Source: Vitrella brassicaformis (Eukaryota; Sar; Vitrellaceae). From it: a DNA stretch of 64,000 nt. A model generated the notes under the pieces. The model was not told where the DNA came from, searched no databases, and was given only the letters and a program-made list of their open reading frames with translations. Made by a program: the position numbers and the translations under genes. Positions 1 through 11,460 of the stretch are shown here, piece by piece. Each line of letters starts with the position of its first letter. Position 1 is the first letter of the stretch. Location: positions 36,108-100,107 of the forward strand of contig CDMY01000363.1 of NCBI GenBank assembly GCA_001179505.1. The letters run 5' to 3'.

Positions 1-1
1 C

Positions 2-2676
2 CCCTCCCCCTCCCTGTCAGCCGGGCTCGATGTGGCGTCGCTGCTGCTCAAGGGCGGGGCGGCCCTGGGCGGCCTGATGGTGGGGTACTCGGCCTGCCGC
101 CTATCGTACTTCGTGTGTCGTTATGTGTGGAACTCGTCCAAGTACCGCGAGCTGCCTGCGAGTGAAGAGTCGATGCCCGTGTGGACGGCCAAGGACCCGA
201 CGGGCAAGTTCGAGGACTTCCTCGAGTCCATCCGGGACAAAGACAAACCCGGACAGTTCAGAAAGGTCAGTCAGTCGACAGACATGGCACAGTCGACACA
301 CACAATCAGGGCAGGGGAGGGGAGGGATGGGCAGGGTTCTCATGTCACGCGTCTGTGTCTGTCTGTGGGTGTTGATTGCCCATCGTGTGTGTGTGTGTGT
401 GTGTGTCAGTTGGTTGACTGCGGTCCGTTCTTCGACGGTCGTCGGATCGTGCTGATCAACGACCCCGACGTGTTCGCCACGGTGCTCAACGACCTCAAGG
501 CCTTCCCCAAATACCCCGTCCATGCCACAGAGGTCTACATCGGCGATGGGTATGTATGCCATCCAATCCAACACAAGCCATGGGGGGGGACGACGGAATC
601 ACAGCCGCCATCAAATGCCTTGTTGTCCCTTTCTCTGGTTTTGTGTGTTTGTGTGTGGTCTTATGGTGGTCAGTTTGCTCAACGCCAAGGGTGCGCAGTG
701 GCACCGTCAGAGGAAGCTGCTGACCCCGCTGTTCCACTTCAAGGCCCTAAAACAGGCGCTGCCACACATGGTCCGCCGCGTCAAGACCGTCGTCGCACAG
801 ATCGACCAAGAGATCGACCAAAACACTGACAACCGCACCATCAGATGCAGAGACACATTCAAGTCAGTCAGTGACCCCACAATCGCGCCGCGGTGGCCAC
901 ACACAGCAGGGTCTGACTGTGTGTATATCTGTGTGTATGTGTGTGTGTCCTGTGTGTGTGGCAGTGATTTGGCGCTTCAGATCATGATGGATTGTGTGTT
1001 CCCGGGCAAGTTTGACGGCCCTTGGATGATGGAGGCCTGGGAGATCTCCACGCGCTTCTCAAACACATACTTCATCGGCAGACTCATACTCGGTCAGCCA
1101 CCCCCACCCCCACCCCACCCCCACCACCACCACCACACACCTTGTCTGTGTGTTCTTGCTGCAGGTTGGCCGTGGGACCTGCTGCCCCTCCCCTCCGCCC
1201 TGGGTCTGCACCTGCGTGTGTGGCGGATCGCTCAGCGCGTCAAGGCGGCCATCCGCGACACCAAGCGGCGGCTGCAGCAGCAGGAGGCGGAGCAGGGCAG
1301 CGGCAAGGTGGAAGCGGGTGGCAATCTGGTGGAAATGCTGGTGTCGACGGACGGCATCAGCGACCACCAGGTGCTGCTGGAGGCCTTAACTTTTTTGGGC
1401 GCCGGGCACGCCACCACTTCCAACATGCTCTGCTGGGCACTCTACCACCTCGCCAAATACCCAGACAAACAGGTGCAAGGCGAGGCGATGCAATCAGTGG
1501 CCGCACTGTGTTGCTCGGTGGATGGATCGATGGATGCATCCCTGGTGTGTTATTGTGTTGTGTTGTGTTGGTTGTGTGTCAGGCCAAGTTGCATCGTGAG
1601 ATCGACGAGATGTTTGGCGGCGAGCCGATCGCTCCGGAGGACTACATGAGACTCGAGTACTGCAGGGCCGTCATCAAGGAGACACTCAGGTACACCAGAC
1701 ACCAGGGGAGAAGGGAGGGCAGGGTGGGAGGTGAGACGACCAACAGGGCAACCGTCCATTCATCCACTGTCTGTCTGTCTGTCTGTCTGCCCGCATCGAC
1801 GAATCAGGTTGCGTCCGTTGATTGCCTACATGGAGCGGCTCAGCCACAAGAAGATCCACGTCGACGGACACACCATCCCACCAGGTACACAACCAGACAC
1901 CTGTGTGCAGGTACACAACCAGACACTTCTCCTCTCTCTCTGTCGACAGGCACTGCTGTGTGGCTGGGGACCTACTTCCTCCACCACGACGAGCGTTACT
2001 GGGAGGACCCCGAGGCCTTCATGCCTGAGCGGTGGCTGGAGGAGGTGCCCGACGAGGGCCCCGACGCCAACCCACAGGACTCGGGGGTCACGGCACACCA
2101 CGCCACACTCACCGACAAGATGCGGACGGCCGGCGGGAGGGCGCCGCGGTACCAGGCGGCCACGCCATTCAACCACCCGTATGCCTACGTGCCCTTCGCT
2201 GCCGGGCCCAGGAACTGCATCGGCCAGAAGGTGGGCATAGCGGCGGACACACACTCACATAGAGGCGGTATTCTGGATGGTGTGACATATTCTCGGTGGC
2301 CCGTTTGTGTGTTGTGTATGTCTGTATGTGTCAGTTCGCGCTGCAAGAGTCGATGGTACGCCGACGCGCGCACATGAAAAGGCCCCCACATGGCCACCCA
2401 TTCTCTCCGTTCCCCTGGCATGTGTGTGTGTGTGTGTGTGTGTGGTGTGTCCAGGTGATCCTGTGCGAGTTGTTTCAGCGGTTTGAGGTGTCGCTGGCGG
2501 GCCCCGACCGAGTCAAGGCCATGTTCCCCATCACCATGATCCCACTCAACATACACATCGCATTCAAACGGCGGACCACATTCTACTTCAGCAACAACAC
2601 ACACACCACAAGCAGCAACACAAGCCAGGCATCCACCGCCCCATCCACACCCCTGCTCCCCGCTGCTGCTGTGTGA
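2..2676 (+). CDS. Cytochrome P450 monooxygenase, 5'-partial, 10 exons
   Basis: Haem-thiolate monooxygenase, probably anchored in the endoplasmic reticulum. The exons in view are 2-265, 410-549, 674-862, 965-1092, 1165-1472, 1583-1689, 1808-1884, 1950-2230, 2335-2355 and 2455-2676. They join in phase to 578 residues plus stop. No ATG precedes the first hydrophobic stretch (LLLKGGAALGGLMVGY, a likely membrane anchor) in frame, so the true start probably lies upstream of the window. Visible P450 landmarks, in order: C-helix WHRQR (exon 3), I-helix FLGAGHATTSN (exon 5), ExxR as KETLR (exon 6), PERW (exon 8) and the haem loop PFAAGPRNCIGQK with its Cys ligand (end of exon 8). A 21-nt micro-exon encodes FALQESM directly after the haem loop. 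The haem loop and the residues after it resemble the CYP4-like clan. Substrate is unknown. The C-terminus ends in a Ser/Thr/Ala-rich tail. Confidence 0.93.
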
Positions 2677-5432
2677 CCACACTCGCCTGTGCTGTGCTGT
2701 GCTGTGTTGTGTTGTTTGACGTCAAGTGTTTGTTTTTGAATACGATGTGTGGCGGGCTGTGGCGGGGCGTGAGAGGGTGTGGGTGAGGTCGAGGGATAGC
2801 CTGCAATGGCAGGGAGACATGGCTATACTTACAGGGCGGGCTGGGTGAGTGGGTGGCTGGATGGCTGGATGGTGGGGAGGGGGAGGTTTTGGAGCTCACG
2901 TCTCGCCTCTATTGCTGATGCTGATGCTGCTACTGCTGATGATACATATACATGGCACCGGTGGGTGGCTTTTTCCGTTCCATCACTTGCGCACCCACCC
3001 ATTTCCACCACCCATTTCCACACACACTCGTCTTTTTCCTTCCTCCCTCCCTACCTCTTCTCTCCTCTACCTATCTATCTATCTAGTTACCTTTCTGTGG
3101 TGCTATCATTTTGTCCCTGTGTGTGCCTGCGGATGGATGGATGGATGGGGTCTTTCCTTTCTGATTCGTTTCATTTTCGTCCATCTGTGTGCGCCGATCG
3201 CTGGCTGTCCCGCCCTCCGCAAGACATTCCATCAGCCAGCCAGCCAGCCGGAGTGGAGGCGTATTTGTGAGCAGAGATGACATGACATGGCTTGAAGGGC
3301 GGCTGTGAGAGCTTTCCTTATGTGAAAGGGCAATGTTTCGGGGTAGACACACGAGGGGGAGGAGAGGAAAGTCGTTTTTTTGCTGACGACGGACGGAGAG
3401 AGATAGACATCGTGTGTGAGAGTGTGGCGAGTGGGCGAGAAAAGGTGTGGCTGGATAGTGTGATGTGGTGTGTGGTGCGTGTGCTGCGGGTGCGTCAGCC
3501 CCATTTTATCTTATCTAGGTGTCATGCCTACCCTGTCTAGGTGCTACATATCTCTCGGTCTGTCTGATGCTCTGGCTGGCTCTTCTGTGCAGACAGACAG
3601 ACGAACGTAGAGCAATGTTTTTCAACACGTGCACACGATACAAGGATGCAACAAGGTCGGTGGCTGGGTGGGTGGGGCTGGGGCCGGTGCTGTGTAGGTT
3701 TAGCCTGCGTGTGTTTGTGGCTGAGTGTCCAACTTGCCGATGGATAGGTACATATCGCTCTCTGCATACTTCTGCTGTGCAAATATCGGTGGATGTGGAT
3801 AAGACGACCGCATATATATGTCCGTGCGTGTTCATGTGGTGGTGGTGGTGGTGGGGCGGTTGGGACAACAGCAGCCGTGAATAAATCCATCAGCCAGCCA
3901 ACCAGCCGATTGACCAATACATCACTCGACTCGACAGGTCTCCGGTGGTGTGTCTCTTTCGCCGTCCCTCCCCACAACCCCACACAGGCAGATACCTGGC
4001 CATCCATCCATCCATCCGTCCACACTTGCTTGAAACCTCCACCACAATCTCACCAGAGAAAGACACACACGTGGACACACACAGCACCAGCAGCAAAAAA
4101 ACTCACTCACGATCGACCGAGATCACACACCACATCACACACCACATCCCCGGGCGGGATGCTGCCTGTGTCAGGTGGTTACGCTCCCCCGCCCCAATGC
4201 TGTGCGTCACATTGGTTACGCCCCTGTGACACGACGCATTGAGGCTCCAGATCACAACCACCACGACACAGACTAACCAAGGACACAACACGCGACGGAA
4301 AGCCTCCCTCTCTCTGTCTCTCTGGCTTGTCCTGTCTGATGGGCGGTGCCGCCTCCGACCCGTCAGGCTGTGCCGTGCACGCCTGAGTGCGCACTCGCCA
4401 CAGACTGCCGAGACGGAAACAGAGTCACCCACCAGCCAAGACGTACACCAACCTTGCACTCTACAAACTCTCTACCTACCAGGCTCTCTCCGCTTCACAT
4501 AGATCGGGCGGCAAAAAATGGTCATAATACGAGATGCAATGCAATGCCATTCACCTCTCCCAAGCACCCATCACCCACCCAAACATCGATGTAGGCAGAT
4601 AGGCAGACAGACAGACGGTGAGTGAGAGGCGGTAAGGGGTATTCATTCTCCTGACGAGGCTGGCTGGACAGTGCCATGCCAGCCCAGCCCAGCCAGCCAG
4701 CCACGCTGATGCAATGCAATCAGTGCATGCAATGCCTGGCCCGGTCCATCCCATTGCTCCCATACATCCATCCATCCATTCACCCGTCCATCCGGCTTGT
4801 GCAATTAAGAAGGCTGAAGGGGAAACGACAAACAAGAGAGAGATAGATAGCATGGTATGGTATGGCATGGACAGCACCGTATATCCCTGATCGACCGACG
4901 GACGGGCGGACAGATCAGGTCAGCCACGTCCCCTCCCATCCCCCTTCGGGAAAACTGGCACACACGCACTGCTGGAGGCGAAAAAGGATGCAGTGCTGGT
5001 GCATGCAGACACGCATCACATCACAGACATGACAGTATGGATGTACCTGCTACGGCCACAGACATACACACGTAGACAGACAGACAGACAGACAGGCAGT
5101 GAGACCCATGACCACTGATCATCAGATCGGTCGACAAAAAGGTGTCGCGCTGTTATACAATATGCAGGCATATCATGGCCGCCCCACCCACTCGCGATGG
5201 CCACCTCCCCACCTCATGCAGGAAGACAGGGGGGCAGCTAAGCAGGAGGAGAGCGGCTGCACACATGGCAGAAACCAGAAACCCAGTCCCCCAAAAAGCA
5301 CGCTGACAAACAAGACAAACAAGGTGATGCGAGCAGGCGCACACGCCCGCTCGGGTGCGATACGTCAAGATAGATATGCGATATCCCTCCCTGGCCCTTC
5401 CTCCATCCCTCCCTCTCTCTCCCATCACCCCA
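2677..5432. other. Long intergenic stretch, no gene recognised
   Basis: This lies between the 3' ends of the P450 gene (+) and the ACT-domain gene (-), which converge. I find only short, compositionally biased open frames with no family resemblance and no phase-consistent splice chain. It contains runs of the ATCC/GGAT and GTCT/CAGA type (for example near 4005-4022, 4766-4790 and 5070-5097) and CA-rich tracts. It may hold 3' UTRs or an unrecognised non-coding RNA. Confidence 0.6.
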
Positions 5433-7595
5433 TCATACCCGTTTCCCCCTGCCCTGCACAAAGTAGCCCGCTGACGGCCCCAGCCCCTCAAACGCCTCAG
5501 CGATGGGCCCCCCCGCCTGATGGGAATCCAGCGACAACGGCCTCTTGCTGGCAAAAGCCGCCCGATCGTGCTGCAGACGAATGGGAAACGCGGGGAGGCT
5601 GCCGACGCTCTGGGCCGCATATGGGACGGGGGCGCTGCCCACGCCGGGAGGCTCGCTGTGCGCGTCCTCCGCGGTGTGTGAGTGGTGTCTGTGCCGCTGG
5701 TGGTTGTGGTGGTGATGATGGTGGCTGCTGGTGCTGCTGGATCGCCTGCCGCTTTTCTTGGAGATGAACTGCCTGATGCGCTCCCACGCGTTAGTGGGGT
5801 ACACGGCCACGCGGAAAGACGAGGCCGCCCGGTCGCAGTCCAGCGGGCCAGAGACGGGCGACGGGGACGGCGGAGGGGGCGGGATGGGCGTAGAGGTGGG
5901 GGTGACGGTAAGGTCCTCCTGGTGTGACTGGGCACTGGTGGACCGGCGGAGGTCACCCTGCATCTCCTGCTCCTCGGGAATGACGGCAAAGGACGTCACG
6001 TGCGCATCGGGCTCCCTCAGCCCGCGGAACACCGCCTCTCCGCCAGATGGCTGCTCCCGGCTGTGCATCTCGGTGGTGGTCAGAATGATCTCCACACGCC
6101 CATCCCTCTCCCTGTCCACAGTCGTGTCGGTGTGCACCATGCCGCTGTCACTGGCCGTCTCAGCGTGGGCAGCGGCGTGGTCGACACAGCCGGCGTGATC
6201 GACGTCCTGTTGATCGTATGACAGCGACCTCCGACGACTAATGGCGACGGGAGGGTGGAGACGGGGCGAGTGCAGGGAGGGCAGCCGGCCAGCGGCACCC
6301 TCCAGTGGGGGCACAGACAGGGCGGGTGAGAGAGAGAAGACGCTGCCACTGCCTCGGCCCGATTGTCGGTCGGGCGAGTCGGCGAGGGGGTGGTCCTTGC
6401 CCGTGTTGTCCGTGTTGGGGGGTGAGAGCGTCTGGGCTGGTCCGGCCTGCCGTGCAGTGGGTGACGATGGCCCCGGTGGGCTGCCAGCTGGGCTTGGGAG
6501 AGGGGAGGGGTTGAGGTGCAGCTCCTCCAGGGCGGCCTTGAGCTGATTCAGATAGTCCTCCTCAGGCATGTCACTGATGGATGGCACGCACACACAGACC
6601 GTGACTTGTGCGTGAGTGGGGGCGTCGTTGAGCTTGACTGGCCACGCACCTGAGCTTGAGCAGCTTTTGGAAGAGGTAGGTCTCCTGCAGCCTGAAGTGG
6701 TTGGTGATCCTCCCGTCGGCATGGGTCACAATGGTCGCACGCACTATGTTAAAGCCATGCTGCACAACACAACACGACACAACACAACACACGCATCCGG
6801 GTGTCCACTTGCCCATGCGACTCATTTACATGTCCTTTACTGACCTGAAACACGGTATGTGCGATTTGGTAGAGCAGGCCGGGGCTGTGGGAGCCAGCTC
6901 GCCCCTGTATCTCAACCTCCACCTGACGCTTAGCTGCACGCACACACCAACCACAGACCCGTCGACACATGCACGCATCAACGGCGCACGCCAGCCTGCT
7001 TCCCCCGCCATCATCTGACCGGGCTGGAAGAGGTCCTGCTGGTACTTGTACTCATGCAGCGCCACCCCTTTCTGCGGCCCGAATGCCGCCTGCTCGAGGT
7101 CTCGCCTGAGCTCCTCCAACAAGGCGGCGTCGGCATCGTCCTGCACCTTGTCGAGCTCGAACGTGTCCTTGACCACACGCGTCGTCGCAGGGCCGCGCGT
7201 CTCGAGCCGTGCCGTCCGGACGCTGTACTTGTACTTTTTGAAACACTCCGCCACACGCTCCAGCAGACCGATGTGGTCAGCACCTGATTCATCAACCATA
7301 CACACTCGAATGCTCAATGCTGCTGCTGCGTTAGTACCGGTGATCTCGATGACGGGGTGGTTTGGCGTGCCCTTGATGGAGAGGTTGACGCGCAACTGCT
7401 TCTCCTCCCTCTTGGGCTGCTGATAGGCGTGCATGATGCTGTAGTCAATCTGGTGGCCAGCATCGGCGGGTGCCGCCTCGCCGCCAACGGCAGTGTAGCT
7501 CTGAACGAAGAACGCAGAGAGATGCAGCGAGTCAGCATGGGCCAGCAGTGAGCATCGGCCTGGGTGTGAGTCATCCATTGGCGCACCTTGTACAT
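5433..7595 (-). CDS. Two-ACT-domain protein (ACR-like), 6 exons
   Basis: Likely a small-molecule (amino-acid) sensing regulator; ACT domains bind ligands, but the partner here is unknown. Exons on the minus strand are 7595-7587, 7500-7338, 7283-7020, 6933-6845, 6759-6650 and 6573-5433, summing to 591 residues plus stop. The first ACT domain reads HPVIEIT, then after an intron GADHIGLLERVAECF, with the split falling in the ligand-loop Gly. The second reads VEVEIQGRAGSHSPGLLYQI followed by HGFNIVRATIVTHADGRI. The last 380 residues are Ser/Pro-rich, with a His-rich run and predicted disorder. The first exon is only MYK, so the start is uncertain: an unspliced ATG at 7641 in the same frame is an alternative. 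Plant ACR proteins share the tandem ACT layout. Confidence 0.8.
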
Positions 7596-7857
7596 GGCGG
7601 CTGTGGTTATGACACGGCAAAAGGGAAAGCCTCACATTCATCCATGGTCAGCGCATCCTGCCCTTCGTGCAGCCTTCATTTCTTCAGCTCGCAGATTATT
7701 TTCGAGCGTCGAGAATTGCGCGAGCTCAGGGGAGACGTGGATTTTTCTCATTTTTCGTCACTTCCTTATCGCTTTGTCGCTTTTCCGCTGGGATTGCCTC
7801 ATCTCCTTGCTGCTGCGAGCCCTGATTTGCATCAACCCTGCGCTTGTCATTGCAGCC

Positions 7858-8846
7858 GATGCCCATGTCCACCCGAAGAGGGGCATTTCTTCGGCCACGA
7901 CCTCTTCCAGCGGCCGCTACAGCCCGAGCTCAACCATGTCGAGTGCCGAGCCCAAGACCTCCGGCTGTTTGTGGAGGCCATCATCCCCCTCAGCTCGGTC
8001 GGCATTGGCCACCGCAAGCGAGCCACCATCTGGCTCGAGTACGCCCACCACCCCGATGCCCTGGAGCGCATGAGCAGATGCTGTCAGCTGGACGGCTACA
8101 GCATCAACAAGGTCGACCTGCAGAGACGCCACACCGGCAATTGGCCGACTCTCCTTCCGTCGACGATGCTGCTCCCCACCCCTACATGACCAGAAGGAGA
8201 AGTGAGTTCCTCTCGGTAGCACGCAGGAACGATAAGAAGAGAGAGCGTATTGTACTGCTGCCCTTCCGACTCGCCGCGCCAGAGGCGGACAAGTGCATCG
8301 CACGGGACAACTGGCCGCAAGAGGACGTGCATCGGCTGCTGATACTGAGGGAGCGGCTGAGGAAGGTCGTGCCTGCGGTGAGTGAGCTAGGGATCGGCAA
8401 GAGAGGGAGGGCTGCGCACATTCGTTTGTCTGTTTCTCTGTCTGTTGATGTCTGTCTGTCGATGTGTGTGTGTTTGTATACATCAGGATGAGGAGCTCAT
8501 TGCCCAGTCGCGGTGGATGAGCATCCACAAGCTGCTCGATGCCCCCGACACCATCGGGACGACGCGGATCTCGAGCGGGACGATGCGGATCCTCGAGATC
8601 CGCGTCGAGGAGCCCGTCCACGACAGACGGGGGGGGCAGCGTGCCGTGGCTGGCGCAGCTGCAGCTGATGGAGCTGCTTCGCCTGTATGGAGTGGCGGTG
8701 AAGGGCATGCGGCTGGCTGGCCCCCATGAGCACGGGGTTCATGGCCGGCTACCTGCATCTCAAGCCGACGGGGCTCGTTCGGGCGCTGCTTCTCGGGAGG
8801 TGGGTGGGTGGACAGCGAGGGGACGGATGGATTCATGGAGACCTGG

Positions 8847-8879
<33 letters not shown>

Positions 8880-9000
8880 GTGTGTGTGTGTGTTGTGCGT
8901 GGCCTGCAGTGAGACCAAGTTCCGCGAATACGTGGCGGACATGACGGCCGAGATCGTGCGGATCGAGGGTTGCCGATGCGACAGCAATGGGTATACGCAG
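7858..9000 (+). pseudogene. Broken copy of the 13.5-kb unknown family (copy 1)
   Basis: Three blocks match the intact gene at 13492-15354. The first is PEEGHFFGHDLFQRPLQPE onward (about 7870-8130). The second is DKCIARDNWPQEDVHRL (about 8290-8376) followed by the DEELIAQSRWMS exon (from about 8488). The third is the TKFREYVADM exon (from about 8911). It is disrupted: the reading frame closes after HHTGN-like sequence near 8188, and there is a 4-nt insertion (duplicated GCTG) near 8710, so the segment encoding GYLHLKPTGLVRALLLG lies in another frame. The splice sites around the blocks are still present. No complete protein can be read, so it is called a pseudogene, unless sequence errors explain both breaks. 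Confidence 0.7.
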
Positions 9001-10129
9001 GCAGGCAGGCAGGCAGGCAGACACACGCTTCCACTGACAGGTACAACTTCACACACCCTTCTCCCCTCGCTTTCCCATTATTGTCAGCACACTGTCGCCG
9101 ATCCTGGAGGACCCAGCAATGGCAACCCGGCCGATGTTGCTGCTGCTGCTCCTCTTGAAGCGCAGCTGCCGTCTGCAGCCTTCTGCTGCCTTTCAAAAAG
9201 CTGACAAAAAGGAGAAACGGAGAGGCTCTCTTGACCTGCCTCCATTGCTTTGTGTCTGTGTCGTCTCAGAAGCGCAGCCGCCTATGAGTTCCTCGAGGAA
9301 GCGGGAGGACCACGCTCCCTACGTGCAACAGCGCGATGCAGCGATGGGGTCCATCATCATGTGGATGGAAGGTACACACGCTCAGCCATCCTTGACATAT
9401 GCATGCCTTTTGCCCCTGACGCAGCTAAGTCGAGGAAGGACTTGACTACATCGACGGAGCAGAGCGGTGCGAACAATGAATGGCTTCACTTGGATACTAT
9501 GAATGGCGTCATGAAGATCTGCCGCAGAGATGGGTGCAGCCGGGTCAGTCACCACACACCAATGCTTGAACACAGTGGCATGCTCTCTCGGTGAGGTGCG
9601 TGTGTGTGCAGATCGATGTGTGCGTGGGAGGAGCCTGCCAGCTCAACGAACCGCAGCTGCCGTCTGCAGCCTTCCTCGAGCTGTTGTGCAGGGCCACTCT
9701 CGGTAGTAAAGCTGACAAAAAGAGAAACGGAGAGGCTCTCTTCACCTGCCTCCATTGCTTGGTCTCTGTTGTCTCAGGAGCTCCGCTGCGTGCTGACGAT
9801 CTCTCGTGCCTGTCGCCCAAGAGAAAGAAGACCAAAACCGAAGACACTCATGACCAGGTCTGACATCACCCTCCCTGCAGCCCCTTGGGCACTGCATGCA
9901 GTGCAGGCTATCCTTCCCACCTGTGCATTCATTGTATCTGTCAGGCTGCTGGTGGACTTCTGCTTATGTTGCATTAGGCTATTGCGGGCGGAAAGGAGTG
10001 AGAAGCCGGCGCCGGAAGACACACAAGAAGCAGGTGAGCACTTACACACACGCGCTTCTGGCCCTGCGTATGTGAGCAGTCGTTGCGTGTAGTTTTTGCT
10101 GTCGAGAGCGGCTGCTGACAAGGTAGACC
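9001..10129 (+). repeat. Duplicated fragments downstream of copy 1
   Basis: No intact gene is seen. Two related segments occur in direct orientation, about 9160-9270 and 9650-9780. Both carry CAGCTGCCGTCTGCAGCCTT, a GCTGACAAAAA tract, GAGAAACGGAGAGGCTCTCTT and ACCTGCCTCCATTGCTT, followed by a TGTCTCAG acceptor-like end. The second has an insertion in the middle. They look like tandem duplicates of a short exon-intron unit. Confidence 0.6.
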
Positions 10130-10982
10130 GGCTTTATGGCCGGTCTGCAGCTGAAGCCCGGCTGACCAGGCTGGTCCGTGCGCTACTGCTAGGCAGGTGA
10201 GTGGGTGGGCACACTCGCGGGTGGGGAAGTTGCATAGAACACGCGTGTCTGTTTGTTGGTTGGTCATCCCTGGCTGTCAGTGAGTCACGCTTCCGCGAGT
10301 ACGTCGCGGACATGGTCGCGGAGCTCATTCGCATCGAAGGCTGCAGATCTGACGGCATCGGAGAGCCCACCCACGAACGGTCAGCCGGGGACATCCCGTG
10401 GCTGGCTCAGGTGATGGAGCTCCTGCGGAGCTACGGGGTGGGCATCAAGAGCCTCCGGCTGCTGCCCAAGCACAGCGGCTTCGTGAGCGGCTACCTGCAG
10501 CTGAAGCCGACCAGGCTGGTCCGTGCACTGCTGCTGGGCAGGTGAGTGGAGGGGCACACTGGCGGGCGGGGAAGTTGCATAGAACACGCGTGTCTGTTTG
10601 TTGGTTGGTCATCCCTGGCTGTCAGTGAGTCACGCTTTCGCGAGTACGTCGCGGACATGGTCACGGAGCTCATTCGCATCGAAGGCTGCCGATCGACCCT
10701 TCCGCCGGCCATCACACCCGCCGCCGTCCCATCCCGTCCCTGACCGTGCCACCACCGAGCATGACGCGCCGCCACCAGAGGGCCGCCCGCAGCTAGTGGA
10801 GAGTGTGGGGGCGCCCGATGAGCTGCATCGGCAGCTCGACAAGGCCGAGAGCGACGACCACGGGGAGGGCGCGGCAACGACATCGGCAGGAGGTGCCACT
10901 GATGGGCAGGACTCCTCTCCATCGACATCGTGCTGCGGGCGCGACAAGCCCATTCTGTCGTCACTCGACTCGGCTCTCAAGG
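10130..10982 (+). pseudogene. Tandem partial copies of the unknown family (copy 1b)
   Basis: A unit comprising the end of the SLRLLPK exon (LKPTRLVRALLLGR), an intron and the FREYVADMVAELIRIEGC exon occurs twice in direct orientation (about 10140-10360 and 10490-10700). The intron is nearly identical in both and shares GGGAAGTTGCATAGAA with the intron at 14482-14565 of the intact gene. A C-terminal block follows (HGEGAA, LSSLDSAL; about 10740-10980). The first unit carries an in-frame TGA in LKPG-stop-PG near 10160. No N-terminal exon is present. These are truncated, recently duplicated pieces. Confidence 0.65.
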
Positions 10983-11460
10983 TGTCCCATCGAATATGTC
11001 CATCTTTCTGCCAACCTCATGGCTTTTCTCTTTTCGACAATGTGGAAAGAAGCTCTTGCGGGCATTCCAGGAGGCACGGGGGGCAGAGGGCTGAGTGTCG
11101 GCTTCACATCGCTGTCTCCATTTTATATTTGATGTCTCTGCAGGACGCCAAATCGCCAGCTCATATATCTGATATGCGTAGATGAACTGAATGCACGCGG
11201 ATTGGACGAGACATAAGTTAGCTTTCGCAATTGAATGAGTCAGTCGAGTTGATTTGAGCACCAGCTTCTGTACAATCAGCATCACACACGCCACGTAAGC
11301 TATGCAGCTATGCACAAGAAAAGAGCCAAGGAAGGCAGGCGCAAAATACACCTACCAGACGGCACATGTCTACATCTATGCCTACATCCACCGGGCACGC
11401 AGCCATCTTTCCCACAGCCGGTCAGCGGCGACACTCTACTGCTGCCCCCTGTCGCCCCAA
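10983..11460. other. Intergenic stretch with an AT-rich dispersed motif
   Basis: No gene recognised. It contains, on the minus strand at about 11106-11140, AGACATCAAATATAAAATGG followed by AGACAGCGAT. The same motif recurs near 44390 and 45775 on the plus strand. The remainder is unusually AT-rich for this window. Confidence 0.6.

Noticed and set aside
3050-5100. Many open frames on both strands in the 2.7-5.4 kb gap
   Set aside because: They overlap simple repeats, change frame without splice logic and show no family features.
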